Assembly (NCBI GenBank): GCA_937125135.1
Contig: CAKZLD010000174.1
Span: 1-51,044, forward strand
From: an uncultured Ignavibacterium sp.
Lineage (GTDB): Bacteria > Bacteroidota > Ignavibacteria > Ignavibacteriales > Ignavibacteriaceae
DNA: 51,044 nt
Direction of reading: 5' to 3'
Below, piece after piece: positions 18,080-27,726 of the stretch. Every line of letters starts with the position of its first letter. The first letter of the stretch is position 1. Both the position numbers and the translations under genes were made by a program. The notes beneath the pieces are model-generated. The model searched no databases, was not told where the DNA came from, and saw nothing but the letters and a program-made list of their open reading frames with translations.

Positions 18080-18397
18080 TTGGAAGAAGTTTGTAAAATA
18101 AGTGACCTTTCTGAAGGTAAAGGCAAAAGATTTATAATTGATGATGAGGAGATTGCCATATTTATGGTTAATGGAAAAGTTTATGCTTTAAGTAACATCT
18201 GTCCACATCAGCATTCTGCAATTATTTATGATGGAATTATCGAAGAAGAATATGTCGTCTGTCCAGCTCACGGATGGAAATTTCGTTTATCGGATGGGAA
18301 AAAAGAAAATGGATACAATGGATTGAAGTCATTTCCTGTAAAAATTATAGACAACAAAGTTTTTGTTGATGTCAGTAAATCAAAAATTAATTGGTAA
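18080..18397 (+). CDS. Rieske [2Fe-2S] ferredoxin-like protein
   Basis: 105 residues from TTG 18080; no in-frame ATG is suitable, and only a weak AGAG precedes it. The Rieske ligands are C41-x-H43 (CPHQH) and C61-x2-H64 (CPAHGWKF), with the family's FRLSDGK after the second pair. This is the soluble, NirD or dioxygenase-ferredoxin-like branch, without a membrane anchor. It probably shuttles electrons to an oxygenase or reductase that is not in the window. Its stop overlaps the proposed TTG start of queG, so the two are likely co-transcribed. Confidence 0.88.
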   Translation: MEEVCKISDLSEGKGKRFIIDDEEIAIFMVNGKVYALSNICPHQHSAIIYDGIIEEEYVVCPAHGWKFRLSDGKKENGYNGLKSFPVKIIDNKVFVDVSKSKINW

Positions 18398-19323
18398 ACT
18401 TGAAAAAAATAAATAACGAATTAGTTGTTAAATTAGCCAAAGATTTTGGTTTTGATTTAGTGGGATTTGCAAAAGCTGACATTCTCAGCGACGAAATTCT
18501 TTTATATGAGAACTGGTTGAGAAATAAATTCCAAGCTGGAATGGATTATATGACCAAGAATATTGACAAGAAAAAAGATTTAAGAAAGATTCTTCCCGAA
18601 GTTAAAAGTATCATTTCACTCGGACTAAACTATTACAAAGATGACAACTATTCTGATATTCCTTCCAAATCGGGTAAAGTTTCGAGATATGCATGGGGAA
18701 AAGATTATCATAAAGTAATAAAAGAAATGCTTCGAAAATTAGAAATTAGATTAAAAGAAATTGACAAAGAATTTATCTCCATATCTTATGTTGATACAGG
18801 TCCGGTGATGGATAAAGTTTGGGCTGTTAGAGCAGGACTCGGATGGATGGGTAAAAATACAAATATTATAAATAGAAATATTGGTAGTTGGTTTTTTATA
18901 GCTAATATTCTTTGTAATTATGAGTTCGAATATTCAAATCAGATTGAGGATTTTTGTGGTTCGTGCAATGCTTGTATTGAAGCTTGTCCCACTAATGCAA
19001 TAATAGTTCCTTATGTGGTTGATTCAAATAAATGTATATCATATCAAACCATTGAAAATAAAGATGTTATCTCAGATCAACTTAAAGGTAAGTTTGATAA
19101 TTGGGCTTTTGGATGCGACATTTGTCAGGACGTTTGTCCATGGAACATTAGGTTTAGCGAAGAATCTCCCTTACCCGAATTTGGTGCAGAAAACAAATTT
19201 CTTAATTACAAGGAAATTCAGAAAATGAATGAAGAGGAATTCAATTCCAAATATAAAAACTCGCCAATCAGAAGAAGTAAATTAAAAGGGATTAAACGAA
19301 ACCTCTCATTTCTTTTTGACTAA
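18391..19323 (+). CDS. queG: Epoxyqueuosine reductase
   Basis: About 310 residues. QueG reduces epoxyqueuosine to queuosine in tRNA, the last step of queuosine synthesis, using cobalamin and two [4Fe-4S] clusters. The sequence shows VSRYAWGKDYH, the catalytic-Asp motif VDTGPVMDK (Asp135), GWMGKNTNII, the first cluster CGSCNACIEACP (from C189) and the second CDICQDVCPWN. It is the short form without C-terminal HEAT repeats. The start is TTG 18391 or TTG 18400; both overlap or follow the Rieske stop by a few bases. It converges on lepB with a 7-base gap. Confidence 0.93.
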   Translation: MVNLKKINNELVVKLAKDFGFDLVGFAKADILSDEILLYENWLRNKFQAGMDYMTKNIDKKKDLRKILPEVKSIISLGLNYYKDDNYSDIPSKSGKVSRYAWGKDYHKVIKEMLRKLEIRLKEIDKEFISISYVDTGPVMDKVWAVRAGLGWMGKNTNIINRNIGSWFFIANILCNYEFEYSNQIEDFCGSCNACIEACPTNAIIVPYVVDSNKCISYQTIENKDVISDQLKGKFDNWAFGCDICQDVCPWNIRFSEESPLPEFGAENKFLNYKEIQKMNEEEFNSKYKNSPIRRSKLKGIKRNLSFLFD

Positions 19324-19330
19324 ATAATTT

Positions 19331-20302
19331 TTAATGAATCAACTTTAAAATTCTATCAGTTCTGATTGAGCCAAGAAGTCTGAAAAAATCTGAAAAAGGA
19401 ATATTTCTATCCCAAGAAAACAGGATTATAAATGCTTCACCTATAACAGCATCACGAGAAACAAATCCCCAGAATCTGCTATCCAGACTATCATCACGAT
19501 TATCTCCCATCATAAAATAATAGTCTTTCTTAAAGGTGTAAGAATTAACTTTTTCATTATTTATGTAAATATCATTTCCGCGAATTTCAACAACTCTTTC
19601 ACCGAATTCTCTATCAATCAAAGTTCGCCATTCTTCTACATTATCAATGTTTAATTCAATGGTCATACCTTTTTTAGGAACAACTAAAGGACCGTAATTA
19701 TCTTCATTCCAGGGCTTTCCTTTTGGAAAAATTCTGGGTTCAGGAAAACCTTTTGGCAGTGGTCTTAATCCTGCATTGGAAAATCCTCGGTAATATTTTA
19801 TGAAAGGAGGACGCCAGAACTCTTTTCCATTAACAAAAACGACTTTATCTATTATTTCAATTGTGTCGCCGGGTAATCCGATGCATCTTTTTACATAATT
19901 TATTCCTTTTTCAAAAGGCTCAAGCTGATCTCTGTCGCCGGGATACTCAAATACTACAACGTCACCGGGTTTTGGCTCCTTAATTGCCGGTAAAGTAAAA
20001 TAAGGTAAAGCAATTTCAGTAAAAGGTATGTACCTCGGTGAGCTTGAACCGTAAATGAATTTATTAACTATAACGAAATCTCCAACCAGAATCGTATCTT
20101 CCATTGAACCAGTAGGAATTCTTGTGTTTTGAATTATAAATGTAATTATAAAAAATGCTGCAATGCCGGCATAAAACAATTGTTTAATGAATTCTAAAAA
20201 TCTTTTGATTGGTGGTTTATTCTTATCTTCTTTCTCTTGAGGATGAAAGTAGTTGTATATTTTCTTCTTTAAAGTTTCTCTGAAATTTGAACCTTCTAAC
20301 AA
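19331..20302 (-). CDS. lepB: Signal peptidase I
   Basis: 323 residues. It cleaves signal peptides on the periplasmic side of the inner membrane. One N-terminal membrane helix (LFYAGIAAFFIITFII), then RIPTGSMEDTILVGD with the nucleophile Ser66, YVKRCIGLPGDTIEI with the general base Lys138, and the closing box MGDNRDDSLDSRFWGFV. The insert between the Lys box and the last box is long, as in Bacteroidota. Start is TTG 20302 with GGAG about nine bases upstream. It follows gatB by 11 bases and is probably in its operon. Confidence 0.95.
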   Translation of the reverse strand: MLEGSNFRETLKKKIYNYFHPQEKEDKNKPPIKRFLEFIKQLFYAGIAAFFIITFIIQNTRIPTGSMEDTILVGDFVIVNKFIYGSSSPRYIPFTEIALPYFTLPAIKEPKPGDVVVFEYPGDRDQLEPFEKGINYVKRCIGLPGDTIEIIDKVVFVNGKEFWRPPFIKYYRGFSNAGLRPLPKGFPEPRIFPKGKPWNEDNYGPLVVPKKGMTIELNIDNVEEWRTLIDREFGERVVEIRGNDIYINNEKVNSYTFKKDYYFMMGDNRDDSLDSRFWGFVSRDAVIGEAFIILFSWDRNIPFSDFFRLLGSIRTDRILKLIH

Positions 20303-20313
20303 TTAATAATCTC

Positions 20314-21774
20314 CTATATTTTATTTTTTTTGTTATTCAATTCCTCGATTAAAATTTTGTTCACCATTTGAGGATTTGCTTTTCCTTGAGTTAATTTCAT
20401 AATCTGACCAACAAAAAATCCAACAACCTTTTCTTTTCCAGAAAGATATTCATTTAGTTGATCAGGATTTTTTTCAATAACCTTTTTAACAATTTCTAAG
20501 ATAGTTTTTTCATCTGAAATCTGAATTAAATTCTTTTCTTTCACAATAATTTCAGGATCTTGATTGCTCTCAAGCATAATTTGAAAAACTTCTTTTGCAA
20601 TTTTACTACTAATTACTCCATCAGAAATTAAATTTATTAGTTTCGATAAATTTTCTGGTTGAATGGTGAATTCTTTAATTGAAATATTTTTTGAATTCAG
20701 AACCGACATTACATCAACCATTATCCAATTACTTGCAGATTTATAGTCTCTTGAATTTTTAGCAACCATTTCGTAATACTCAGCTATATCTTTTTCCTGC
20801 GTAAGAATTTCTGCGTCATATTTAGGCAATGAATATGATTCAATAAATCGATTTGACCGAGCATCAGGTAATTCAGGAATTGAATGATTGATCTTATTGT
20901 ACCATTCATCATTTATGAATAAGGGAATGAGATCGGGGTCGGGGAAATATCTGTAATCGTGCTCTTCTTCTTTAGTTCTCATTGGATAAGCATGCTCCAA
21001 ATCAGCATTCCATAAAAGTGTTTGTTGAATAATTTCTTCACCATCTTCTAATGCATCAATTTGTCTGCTTATTTCATACTCAAGAGCTTTTTCAACATTT
21101 CTGAATGAGTTCATATTTTTAATTTCAGTTTTAACACCGAGATTATTATCACCTTTTAATCGAACGGAAATATTTGCATCACATCTTAACGAGCCTTCTT
21201 CCATATTCCCGTCACAAATTTCTAAATACTGCACGATTTGTTTTATTTTCGTTAAATACAAATAAGCTTCTTCCGGTGAAGAAATATCCGGCTCAGTTAC
21301 AATTTCAATCAATGGGACACCACAACGGTTAACATCAATTAAGGTTGTATCTGATTTATCGTGAATTGATTTTCCGGCATCTTCTTCTAAATGAATTCTT
21401 TTAATTCTTATATTCTTTTGAACACCATCTTTAGTTGTGATTTTCAAAAATCCATTCTCACAAAGAGGTTCTTCGTACTGAGAAATTTGATAACCTTTCG
21501 GCAAATCAGGATAAAAATAATTTTTCCTTGCGAAGATTGAATGCCGGTTTATGTTACAATTAGTTGCAATTCCCATCATCACTGCAAATTCGACAGCTCT
21601 TTTATTCAGAACTGGCAATACACCAGGATGTCCAAGACAAACAGGACAAACATTAGTATTTGGTTTATTTCCAAACTTTGTTGAACATCCGCAAAAAAGC
21701 TTCGTTTCAGTAAGAAGTTGTGCGTGTACTTCTAATCCGATTACTGGTTCGTATTTTTGATTGAACTTTGACAT
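20314..21774 (-). CDS. gatB: Asp-tRNA(Asn)/Glu-tRNA(Gln) amidotransferase subunit B
   Basis: 486 residues, full length. GatB activates mischarged Glu-tRNA(Gln) or Asp-tRNA(Asn) for amidation. N-terminal GLEVHAQLLTETKLFCGC with zinc ligands C28/C30 and C43/C46 (CPVCLGHPG), then LPKGYQISQYEEP, HLEEDAGKS, DVNRCGVPLIEIVTEPD and the C-terminal YqeY-like tail domain (FFVGQIMKLTQGKANP). gatA and gatC are not in the window, so the complex is encoded at dispersed loci. Divergent from the DASS transporter at 21913. Confidence 0.97.
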   Translation of the reverse strand: MSKFNQKYEPVIGLEVHAQLLTETKLFCGCSTKFGNKPNTNVCPVCLGHPGVLPVLNKRAVEFAVMMGIATNCNINRHSIFARKNYFYPDLPKGYQISQYEEPLCENGFLKITTKDGVQKNIRIKRIHLEEDAGKSIHDKSDTTLIDVNRCGVPLIEIVTEPDISSPEEAYLYLTKIKQIVQYLEICDGNMEEGSLRCDANISVRLKGDNNLGVKTEIKNMNSFRNVEKALEYEISRQIDALEDGEEIIQQTLLWNADLEHAYPMRTKEEEHDYRYFPDPDLIPLFINDEWYNKINHSIPELPDARSNRFIESYSLPKYDAEILTQEKDIAEYYEMVAKNSRDYKSASNWIMVDVMSVLNSKNISIKEFTIQPENLSKLINLISDGVISSKIAKEVFQIMLESNQDPEIIVKEKNLIQISDEKTILEIVKKVIEKNPDQLNEYLSGKEKVVGFFVGQIMKLTQGKANPQMVNKILIEELNNKKNKI

Positions 21775-21912
21775 AATTTATTTTGAATTCAAATATATAC
21801 TATCACACTCAAATATCTTTCGGAAAATTGGATATAGTAACTAACATCAATCTTTATAAAATTGTTAATTCAATAATCTATTACTAACTTAAATCAAAAA
21901 TTATTCAAATAT

Positions 21913-23418
21913 ATGAATAGATTCTCTAATGCTTTTATACTAATTGGAATTGCTTTATTCACTTTATTTATCTTATTGATTGATCTTGGAAATTATCGAA
22001 TCACAATTACTGCTGCAGTTGCAATTCTAATGGCTTTCTGGTGGATGACAGAGGCTATTCCTTTGTATGTTACTTCTTTAATTCCATTAGTTGTTTTTCC
22101 TTTGTCAGGGATTTTATCAGCATCGAAAATTTCTGACTCATATATTAACTCTATAATATTTTTATTCCTTGGTGGATTTTTAATCGCAATTGCTATTGAA
22201 TCTTGGAATTTGCATAAAAGGATAGCACTTAAAATAATTTTATTCTTTGGAACAAAACCTTCAAGATTGCTTTTAGGATTCATGGTTGCTTCTGCATTTT
22301 TATCAATGTGGATATCTAATACAGCCACTGCATTGATGATGCTTCCGGTTGCTTTTGCTGTAATGAAACAATTTTCCGAATCATCGGAAGAAAATGTTAA
22401 TCTTTCGAAAGCATTATTATTAGGTATTGCTTACTCTTGTTCAATTGGAGGAATAGCAACTTTGGTTGGGACTCAACCTAATCTTGTTTTTTTAAGAGTT
22501 GTTAAAATTTCTTTTCCTGCTTCTCCTCAAGTTAATTTTGTTGACTGGATGATGATGGCTTTACCAATTTCGATTTTAATCTTACTTTTAGCTTGCATTG
22601 TGATTAGATTTTTATTTAAGCTGAACAAAATCGAATCAAATATTCAACAATTATCGGATAGGAATTTAATCCTTTCAGAATATAAAAAATTAGGTCCTAT
22701 GAGTTATGAAGAAAAAGTCGTTGCAGCAGTTTTTCTGATGACTGTGATTCTGTGGATAACAAGAACTAATATTGAAATGGGTTTTATAAAGCTTACTGGT
22801 TGGTCAAACCTTCTTAACTTGCAGAATTATGTTGATGACAGCACAGTCGCGATTTTCTCTGCTTTGATATTGTTTTTAATTCCAGCTAAGAGTAAAAATA
22901 TAATTGATACAAAAAGAATTTTATCAATAAATGCAATTGAAAAAGTACCGTGGAGTGTAATTCTACTTTTTGGTGGTGGATTTGCATTGGCTACTGCTTT
23001 TACTGAAAGTGGATTATCAACTTTTATTGGGTCGAAATTGAAAAACTTTGGTCATATTGATATAATTTTCCTGATTTTTATTATTTCAATTACGATTAAT
23101 TTTCTAACAGAATTCACTTCGAACACAGCTGTTACTCAAATGATTTTACCAGTTTTATCTTCAATTGCTATTTCACTTAACTATCATCCTTTTCTTTTGA
23201 TGATACCAGCTACTCTTGCAGCGTCAATGGCATTTATGTTACCAGTTGGTACTCCTCCGAACACTATAGTTTTTTCTAGTAATAAGTTAAAAATTATTGA
23301 TATGGTAAAAACAGGATTTTTATTAAATTTATTGAGTACAATTGTTATTTCACTGATAGTTTACTTTTTAGGAAACATTATTTTCGATCTGAGCATTTTC
23401 CCAGATTGGGCTAAGTGA
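21913..23418 (+). CDS. DASS/SLC13-family anion (dicarboxylate) transporter
   Basis: 501 residues, about eleven hydrophobic segments. The two SNT motifs of the family are clear: WISNTATALMMLP at about 133-145 and TEFTSNTAVTQMILP at about 399-413, with LVGTQPNLVF and LPVGTPPNTIVF as the matching helix-end loops. Members import succinate, malate, citrate or sulfate, usually with sodium. The substrate is not decided by sequence. It is first in a same-strand series with lipoproteins, T9SS-sorted proteins and a TonB receptor; the next gene starts 22 bases after its stop. Confidence 0.92.
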   Translation: MNRFSNAFILIGIALFTLFILLIDLGNYRITITAAVAILMAFWWMTEAIPLYVTSLIPLVVFPLSGILSASKISDSYINSIIFLFLGGFLIAIAIESWNLHKRIALKIILFFGTKPSRLLLGFMVASAFLSMWISNTATALMMLPVAFAVMKQFSESSEENVNLSKALLLGIAYSCSIGGIATLVGTQPNLVFLRVVKISFPASPQVNFVDWMMMALPISILILLLACIVIRFLFKLNKIESNIQQLSDRNLILSEYKKLGPMSYEEKVVAAVFLMTVILWITRTNIEMGFIKLTGWSNLLNLQNYVDDSTVAIFSALILFLIPAKSKNIIDTKRILSINAIEKVPWSVILLFGGGFALATAFTESGLSTFIGSKLKNFGHIDIIFLIFIISITINFLTEFTSNTAVTQMILPVLSSIAISLNYHPFLLMIPATLAASMAFMLPVGTPPNTIVFSSNKLKIIDMVKTGFLLNLLSTIVISLIVYFLGNIIFDLSIFPDWAK

Positions 23419-23440
23419 GAATTTAAAGAAGCTTTAATGA

Positions 23441-23866
23441 ATGAAAAGAATACTATTTATTTCTTCTGTATCAATCTACCTATTGTTGATTAACATCAGC
23501 TGCAGAGTTGATATAATTGAGCCGAACAATCCTGCCGGCAATAAAAATATTCCTGTAAGAGAAGGAAAAGAAAATTATTTCAATGTTGCTATTAATGCTG
23601 ATAAACTTACAACCGAAATGAATTTTGATGCAAATTTTAGCTCAGAGGTCAATAGCATTTTATTGAAGGTTAATGATAAACAGAGTGGTACTTGCACTCT
23701 CCGAATAATTAGTTCTGATAATAGAATTTTATATTCATCAATCATTGAAATCAGTGACATTGATGTCAGACAAAGAATCAATCAAGGTATTCCAAGTAAA
23801 ATTAGACTTATTTATGATAATTTTACAGGTAAAATAAAAATAGTAATTAGTAAATCATCTTTTTAA
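23441..23866 (+). CDS. Small predicted lipoprotein, unknown function
   Basis: 141 residues; I do not recognise the family. The N-terminus reads as a lipoprotein signal (SIYLLLINISC), giving a membrane-anchored protein of about 120 residues rich in beta-strand-like alternating patterns (TCTLRIISSDNRILYSSIIEI, KIRLIYDNFTGKIKIVISK). It has the look of a small beta-sandwich. It follows the anion transporter by 22 bases and precedes a T9SS-sorted protein by 16 bases, so it probably belongs to the same transcript. Confidence 0.6.
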   Translation: MKRILFISSVSIYLLLINISCRVDIIEPNNPAGNKNIPVREGKENYFNVAINADKLTTEMNFDANFSSEVNSILLKVNDKQSGTCTLRIISSDNRILYSSIIEISDIDVRQRINQGIPSKIRLIYDNFTGKIKIVISKSSF

Positions 23867-23882
23867 TTAAGGATAGAATTTT

Positions 23883-24974
23883 ATGAAAAATATTCTAGTC
23901 TTTCTTCTACTAATATTTTCATTCAAAGGATTTTCTCAATTGGCAAGTTCATATTTTCCGGGAAATGAGGGTTATGTTTGGCATTACAAAATGACTCCCT
24001 TGGATACGCTTAATAATCCAATAGATAGTTTGACCTCTTTTAGAGTTGATTCATTTGCTACTACTTCTGACATTTATAATAAAAGTGCAAAAGTTGTTTT
24101 AACTAAAGCAGGTGATGATCCATTTCTTTATGAAGAACCCTTCCTCGACACAATCTTATATAGTTTTGAACAGAATACAGGTTTTGAATATTTGGGAATG
24201 AATCAATTGGGTTTACTAATTGATTTCATTAGTCAGTTTTTTCAGGATTCAACAGGCGGAGTTTTTAATTTCTTCAAGTCTTTTGAAGGATGGAAGTCGT
24301 ATTACCGATTTACAAATACAGTTAATTCTCAATATACCATTTTGCAAAGAGATACTACTTTTACTATAGATACATTGACATTGCCTCTGAGATTTCAGAT
24401 CTTAGGGAAAAGATTTAATGACCAGCAAATTATCACTGATCTCGGAACTTTTAATTGTAAAAAATTTACAATCGAAAGGAGATTAAGTTATTTACTTGTA
24501 TTTCCACCACCGATTCCACCATTAGCTGTAAAAATTCTCGGTATAATGGATACACTTTGGATTGCACCACAAAATTGGATTGTTAAATCATTTATTCCTT
24601 CTACACTAATAGATTTGAGCATTGTTGGTTTTGGTTCCTTTACAATTCCGGGAATGAAGATGGATATTTTAGTCCCGCCATTGAGTATAAATGAGATTAA
24701 CAATTTAGTTACAGATTTTGAGTTATATCAGAATTATCCGAATCCTTTCAATCCTACAACAGTAATTAGTTGGCAGTCACCTGTGAGTAGTTGGCAAACT
24801 TTGAAAGTATTTGATATTCTTGGAAACGAAGTTACAACTTTAGTAAATGAGTTTAGAGATGCCGGGAATTATCAGATTACGTTTAATGCTTCAGGTCTTT
24901 CATCAGGAGTTTATTTTTATCAATTGAAGTCAGGGGATTATATCGCATCAAAAAAAATGATAATAATGAAGTAA
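23883..24974 (+). CDS. T9SS-sorted secreted protein, paralogue A
   Basis: 363 residues. Signal peptide (VFLLLIFSFKGFSQ), a central domain of unknown fold, and a type A T9SS C-terminal sorting domain from about residue 280: LYQNYPNPFNPTTVISW, LKVFDILGNEVTTLV, SSGVYFYQLKSG, KKMIIMK. The sorting domain directs passage through the T9SS and surface attachment. The central domain has GYVWHYKMTPLDTLNNPI, TFNCKKFT and DTLWIAPQNWIV, all of which recur in the protein at 27727-28809, so the two are paralogues. Here the NPFNPTT motif is uninterrupted, unlike the other three sorted proteins of this window. Confidence 0.85.
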   Translation: MKNILVFLLLIFSFKGFSQLASSYFPGNEGYVWHYKMTPLDTLNNPIDSLTSFRVDSFATTSDIYNKSAKVVLTKAGDDPFLYEEPFLDTILYSFEQNTGFEYLGMNQLGLLIDFISQFFQDSTGGVFNFFKSFEGWKSYYRFTNTVNSQYTILQRDTTFTIDTLTLPLRFQILGKRFNDQQIITDLGTFNCKKFTIERRLSYLLVFPPPIPPLAVKILGIMDTLWIAPQNWIVKSFIPSTLIDLSIVGFGSFTIPGMKMDILVPPLSINEINNLVTDFELYQNYPNPFNPTTVISWQSPVSSWQTLKVFDILGNEVTTLVNEFRDAGNYQITFNASGLSSGVYFYQLKSGDYIASKKMIIMK

Positions 24975-24979
24975 GCAAG

Positions 24980-25507
24980 ATGAAAAGAAAAATCTTTAAA
25001 TCATTTCTTTTGTTTTTAATAATAATATTGTCTTACTCTTGTGATAAAGGAATCGCTCCACTACCAGAACAACAGGAGGTTTCAGGTTTTGAAGGTACAA
25101 TTTTTTTCGTAAGTAGTTGGCCTGATAGTATTAGAAGAACACATCTTGTAATTTTCAAGAATCCATTACTTCAGCCTTGGGACTTTGTTATTTTTAATCT
25201 TAAATTCATTAGCAATGAAATACCATTTGGCGTTCGATCCTACAAATTCAGCTCACTTGATAGCGCTGTTATCCCTGTTTCACCGGGACCATTTGAACCG
25301 GGAGATTATGCTTATGTAGCAGTGGCTCATCAAACAACAGAAGAATTATCGCTTGCAAGAAAAGATTGGTTTGTAAGTGGTGTTTATTATGTTAATAATG
25401 ATACTTCAAAACCAGGAATTTTGAGAATTGAGCCAAATAAAATTACAAGAAATGTCAATATCAGAGTTGACTTCAATAGATTACCAACTCAACCACCGGG
25501 TGGATAG
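24980..25507 (+). CDS. Predicted lipoprotein next to TonB receptor
   Basis: 175 residues, family not recognised. Lipoprotein signal with the lipobox LSYSC, so a membrane-anchored protein. The body is beta-rich with a possible Ig-like strand pattern (FEGTIFFVSSWPDSIRRTHLVIF, GDYAYVAVAHQTTEE) and ends NRLPTQPPGG. It starts six bases after paralogue A and stops three bases before the TonB receptor, so it is tightly embedded in the operon and may be the surface or periplasmic partner of the receptor. That role is inference. Confidence 0.6.
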   Translation: MKRKIFKSFLLFLIIILSYSCDKGIAPLPEQQEVSGFEGTIFFVSSWPDSIRRTHLVIFKNPLLQPWDFVIFNLKFISNEIPFGVRSYKFSSLDSAVIPVSPGPFEPGDYAYVAVAHQTTEELSLARKDWFVSGVYYVNNDTSKPGILRIEPNKITRNVNIRVDFNRLPTQPPGG

Positions 25508-25510
25508 TTT

Positions 25511-27673
25511 ATGATAAAATTCATATTAGTTTTTATTCTGTTTTTATCAGCTAAGCTTTATTGTCAGTCATTCAATATATCAGGTAGAGTTACAGATAGT
25601 GAATTTAATCCAATTCCAGGGGTTAATATTGTTCTGTCCAATTTATCTAAAGGAGATGCAACAGATGAGAAAGGAAAATATGAAATTAAAAATTTATCCC
25701 CCGGAAATTATGAGATTGAATTTTCTGCTATTGGCTACGCCAAGAAAAAATTAAAAGTTACAGTTGCAAATAAATCAATTACCTTAAATGTTATTTTGTA
25801 TTCTGAACCGATTAAGACGGATGAAATTCTTGTAACAGCAGGAAAGTATGAACAGAAAAAATCTGAACTTCCTGTTAGTGCTGAAATCATTCAAGGTTCT
25901 TTTTTAACAGAAAGAAATTTTCGAAATCTTGAACTTGCAATGAGATATGTTCCGGGAGTTACAATGACTGAAGATCAAATCAGTATTAGAGGTTCAAGTG
26001 GATATAGCAGAGGTGTTGGAGCAAGGGCACTCGTTACTATTGATGGTTTGCCATTTTATACTGGTGATACTGGTGAGATTGTTTGGGAGATGATTCCAAC
26101 TACTGAAATTCAACGAGTTGAAATTATTAAAGGTGCAGCAAGTTCTCTCTACGGCTCTTCAGCAATTGGCGGAGTTGTTAATGCGATCACCAAAGAGATT
26201 TCAAAATTTCCAAGAACGATGGTTAATACCTTCTATGGTTTTTATGATAAACCTCATTATAAAGAATGGGATTGGTCGGGGAAATATAGACCTTTTAATG
26301 GATTAACATTCTCACATTCTAATACCTTCGGCGATTTAGGTTTTAATATATCCTTTACAAGGTTGGAAGATTTAAGTTACAGAAGAGACGACTTTTCAAA
26401 AAAATACATCGGTTTTTTGAAAATGAATTATAAATTAAATCAATCTTCTGATATAACTTTTCTTGCTAATACATTCAATAAAAAAGGCGGAAGTTTTCTG
26501 TACTGGAAAGATTCCAGAAATGCTTTAGTTAATTCTGAATTTGTAACAACTAACAGAATAGAAACCAACAGATATTTGTTTGGTTTAGCATATAAAAATA
26601 TTCTCGACAAAAATTCCATTTTGTATCTGAAAGGAAATTATTATCGTAATAATTTTATTGACAATGGCGCTCCTGCTAATGTTTCAACTTCTCATTTATA
26701 TAGACTTGAAACCCAACTAACTTCGAGCATAGATGAAAATATTATTGTATCATCAGGTGCTGAAGTTATTCCATCAAAAGTAAATTCAAGTTTGTTCGGC
26801 AATCCTAAAGCTTTTACTGCTGGTATTTACTCCGCTGCTGATTTCAAATTTAATTTTCCTCTAATCATTTCAATTGGATTAAGATATGATTACGGAAAAA
26901 TTGATACGCTTGAGTCATCAGGTTCTCTTTCACCGAAATTAGGACTTAATTACAGATTTACAGATAATTTTATTTTGAGATCATCAATTGGAACGGGGTT
27001 TAGAAACCCATCCTTAGCTGAAGCATTCACATCAACTTCTACAAGTGGAATAACTGTTAAGCCAAATCCTAAAATCAAACCGGAACGAAATATAACTTTT
27101 GAGATTGGTTTCAATTATTCAATACAGTCTTTAATTGAGTTTGACCTTTCAGTTTTTCAAAATGAATACTTTGAAATGATTGAAGCAAGTGTCGATCCCA
27201 GAGATGGTTTAATATTTTTTAATAATCTATTAAGAGCCAGAATTCAAGGCTTGGAGTTTGGTTCTACTATAAATATAATTTCGGGAATATTAAAAGCTGG
27301 ATTTTCATATTCGTACTTAAATTCAAAAGACTTAGAAAAGAATTTATCACTCAAATACAGACCAAGACAGACGATTAACAGTTCAATCGAATTTACTAAC
27401 TGGCATTTTGGAGTGGGAATATTTTTCAAATATCAAAGCAGAGTTGATGAAATTGATAATGAATTAATTGATCTTGGAATAGTAAGAGATGGTAAACTTC
27501 GTGTCCCTGTTTATCAAACGGATGTTAGTTTAAGTTATGATTTAATTTCATTAAATATTCCTTTAGCTTTTTATTTCAACGTAAAAAATCTCTTCAATTA
27601 CAATTACGTTGAATTAGTCGGGAATCTAAGACCGATTAGAAATTTTTCTTTCGGATTTAATTTGATACTATAG
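25511..27673 (+). CDS. TonB-dependent outer-membrane receptor with carboxypeptidase-regulatory N-terminus
   Basis: 720 residues. Signal peptide (FILVFILFLSAKLYCQ), a CarboxypepD-regulatory-like beta-sandwich at about 20-95 (ISGRVTDSEFNPIPGVNIV, GKYEIKNLSPGNYEIEFSAIGY), a plug domain at about 110-220 (VPGVTMTEDQISIRGSSGYS, RVEIIKGAASSLYGSSAIGGV) and a beta barrel ending FGFNLIL. It carries energy-dependent uptake across the outer membrane. Ligand unknown; the barrel is shorter than SusC, and no SusD partner is adjacent. It starts three bases after a lipoprotein gene and is flanked by two paralogous T9SS-sorted proteins. Confidence 0.93.
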   Translation: MIKFILVFILFLSAKLYCQSFNISGRVTDSEFNPIPGVNIVLSNLSKGDATDEKGKYEIKNLSPGNYEIEFSAIGYAKKKLKVTVANKSITLNVILYSEPIKTDEILVTAGKYEQKKSELPVSAEIIQGSFLTERNFRNLELAMRYVPGVTMTEDQISIRGSSGYSRGVGARALVTIDGLPFYTGDTGEIVWEMIPTTEIQRVEIIKGAASSLYGSSAIGGVVNAITKEISKFPRTMVNTFYGFYDKPHYKEWDWSGKYRPFNGLTFSHSNTFGDLGFNISFTRLEDLSYRRDDFSKKYIGFLKMNYKLNQSSDITFLANTFNKKGGSFLYWKDSRNALVNSEFVTTNRIETNRYLFGLAYKNILDKNSILYLKGNYYRNNFIDNGAPANVSTSHLYRLETQLTSSIDENIIVSSGAEVIPSKVNSSLFGNPKAFTAGIYSAADFKFNFPLIISIGLRYDYGKIDTLESSGSLSPKLGLNYRFTDNFILRSSIGTGFRNPSLAEAFTSTSTSGITVKPNPKIKPERNITFEIGFNYSIQSLIEFDLSVFQNEYFEMIEASVDPRDGLIFFNNLLRARIQGLEFGSTINIISGILKAGFSYSYLNSKDLEKNLSLKYRPRQTINSSIEFTNWHFGVGIFFKYQSRVDEIDNELIDLGIVRDGKLRVPVYQTDVSLSYDLISLNIPLAFYFNVKNLFNYNYVELVGNLRPIRNFSFGFNLIL

Positions 27674-27726
27674 CTTGCTTAAATTCAGACTGAAAAATTT
27701 ATTTAAAAAATATTTGTGAGGTCGGA

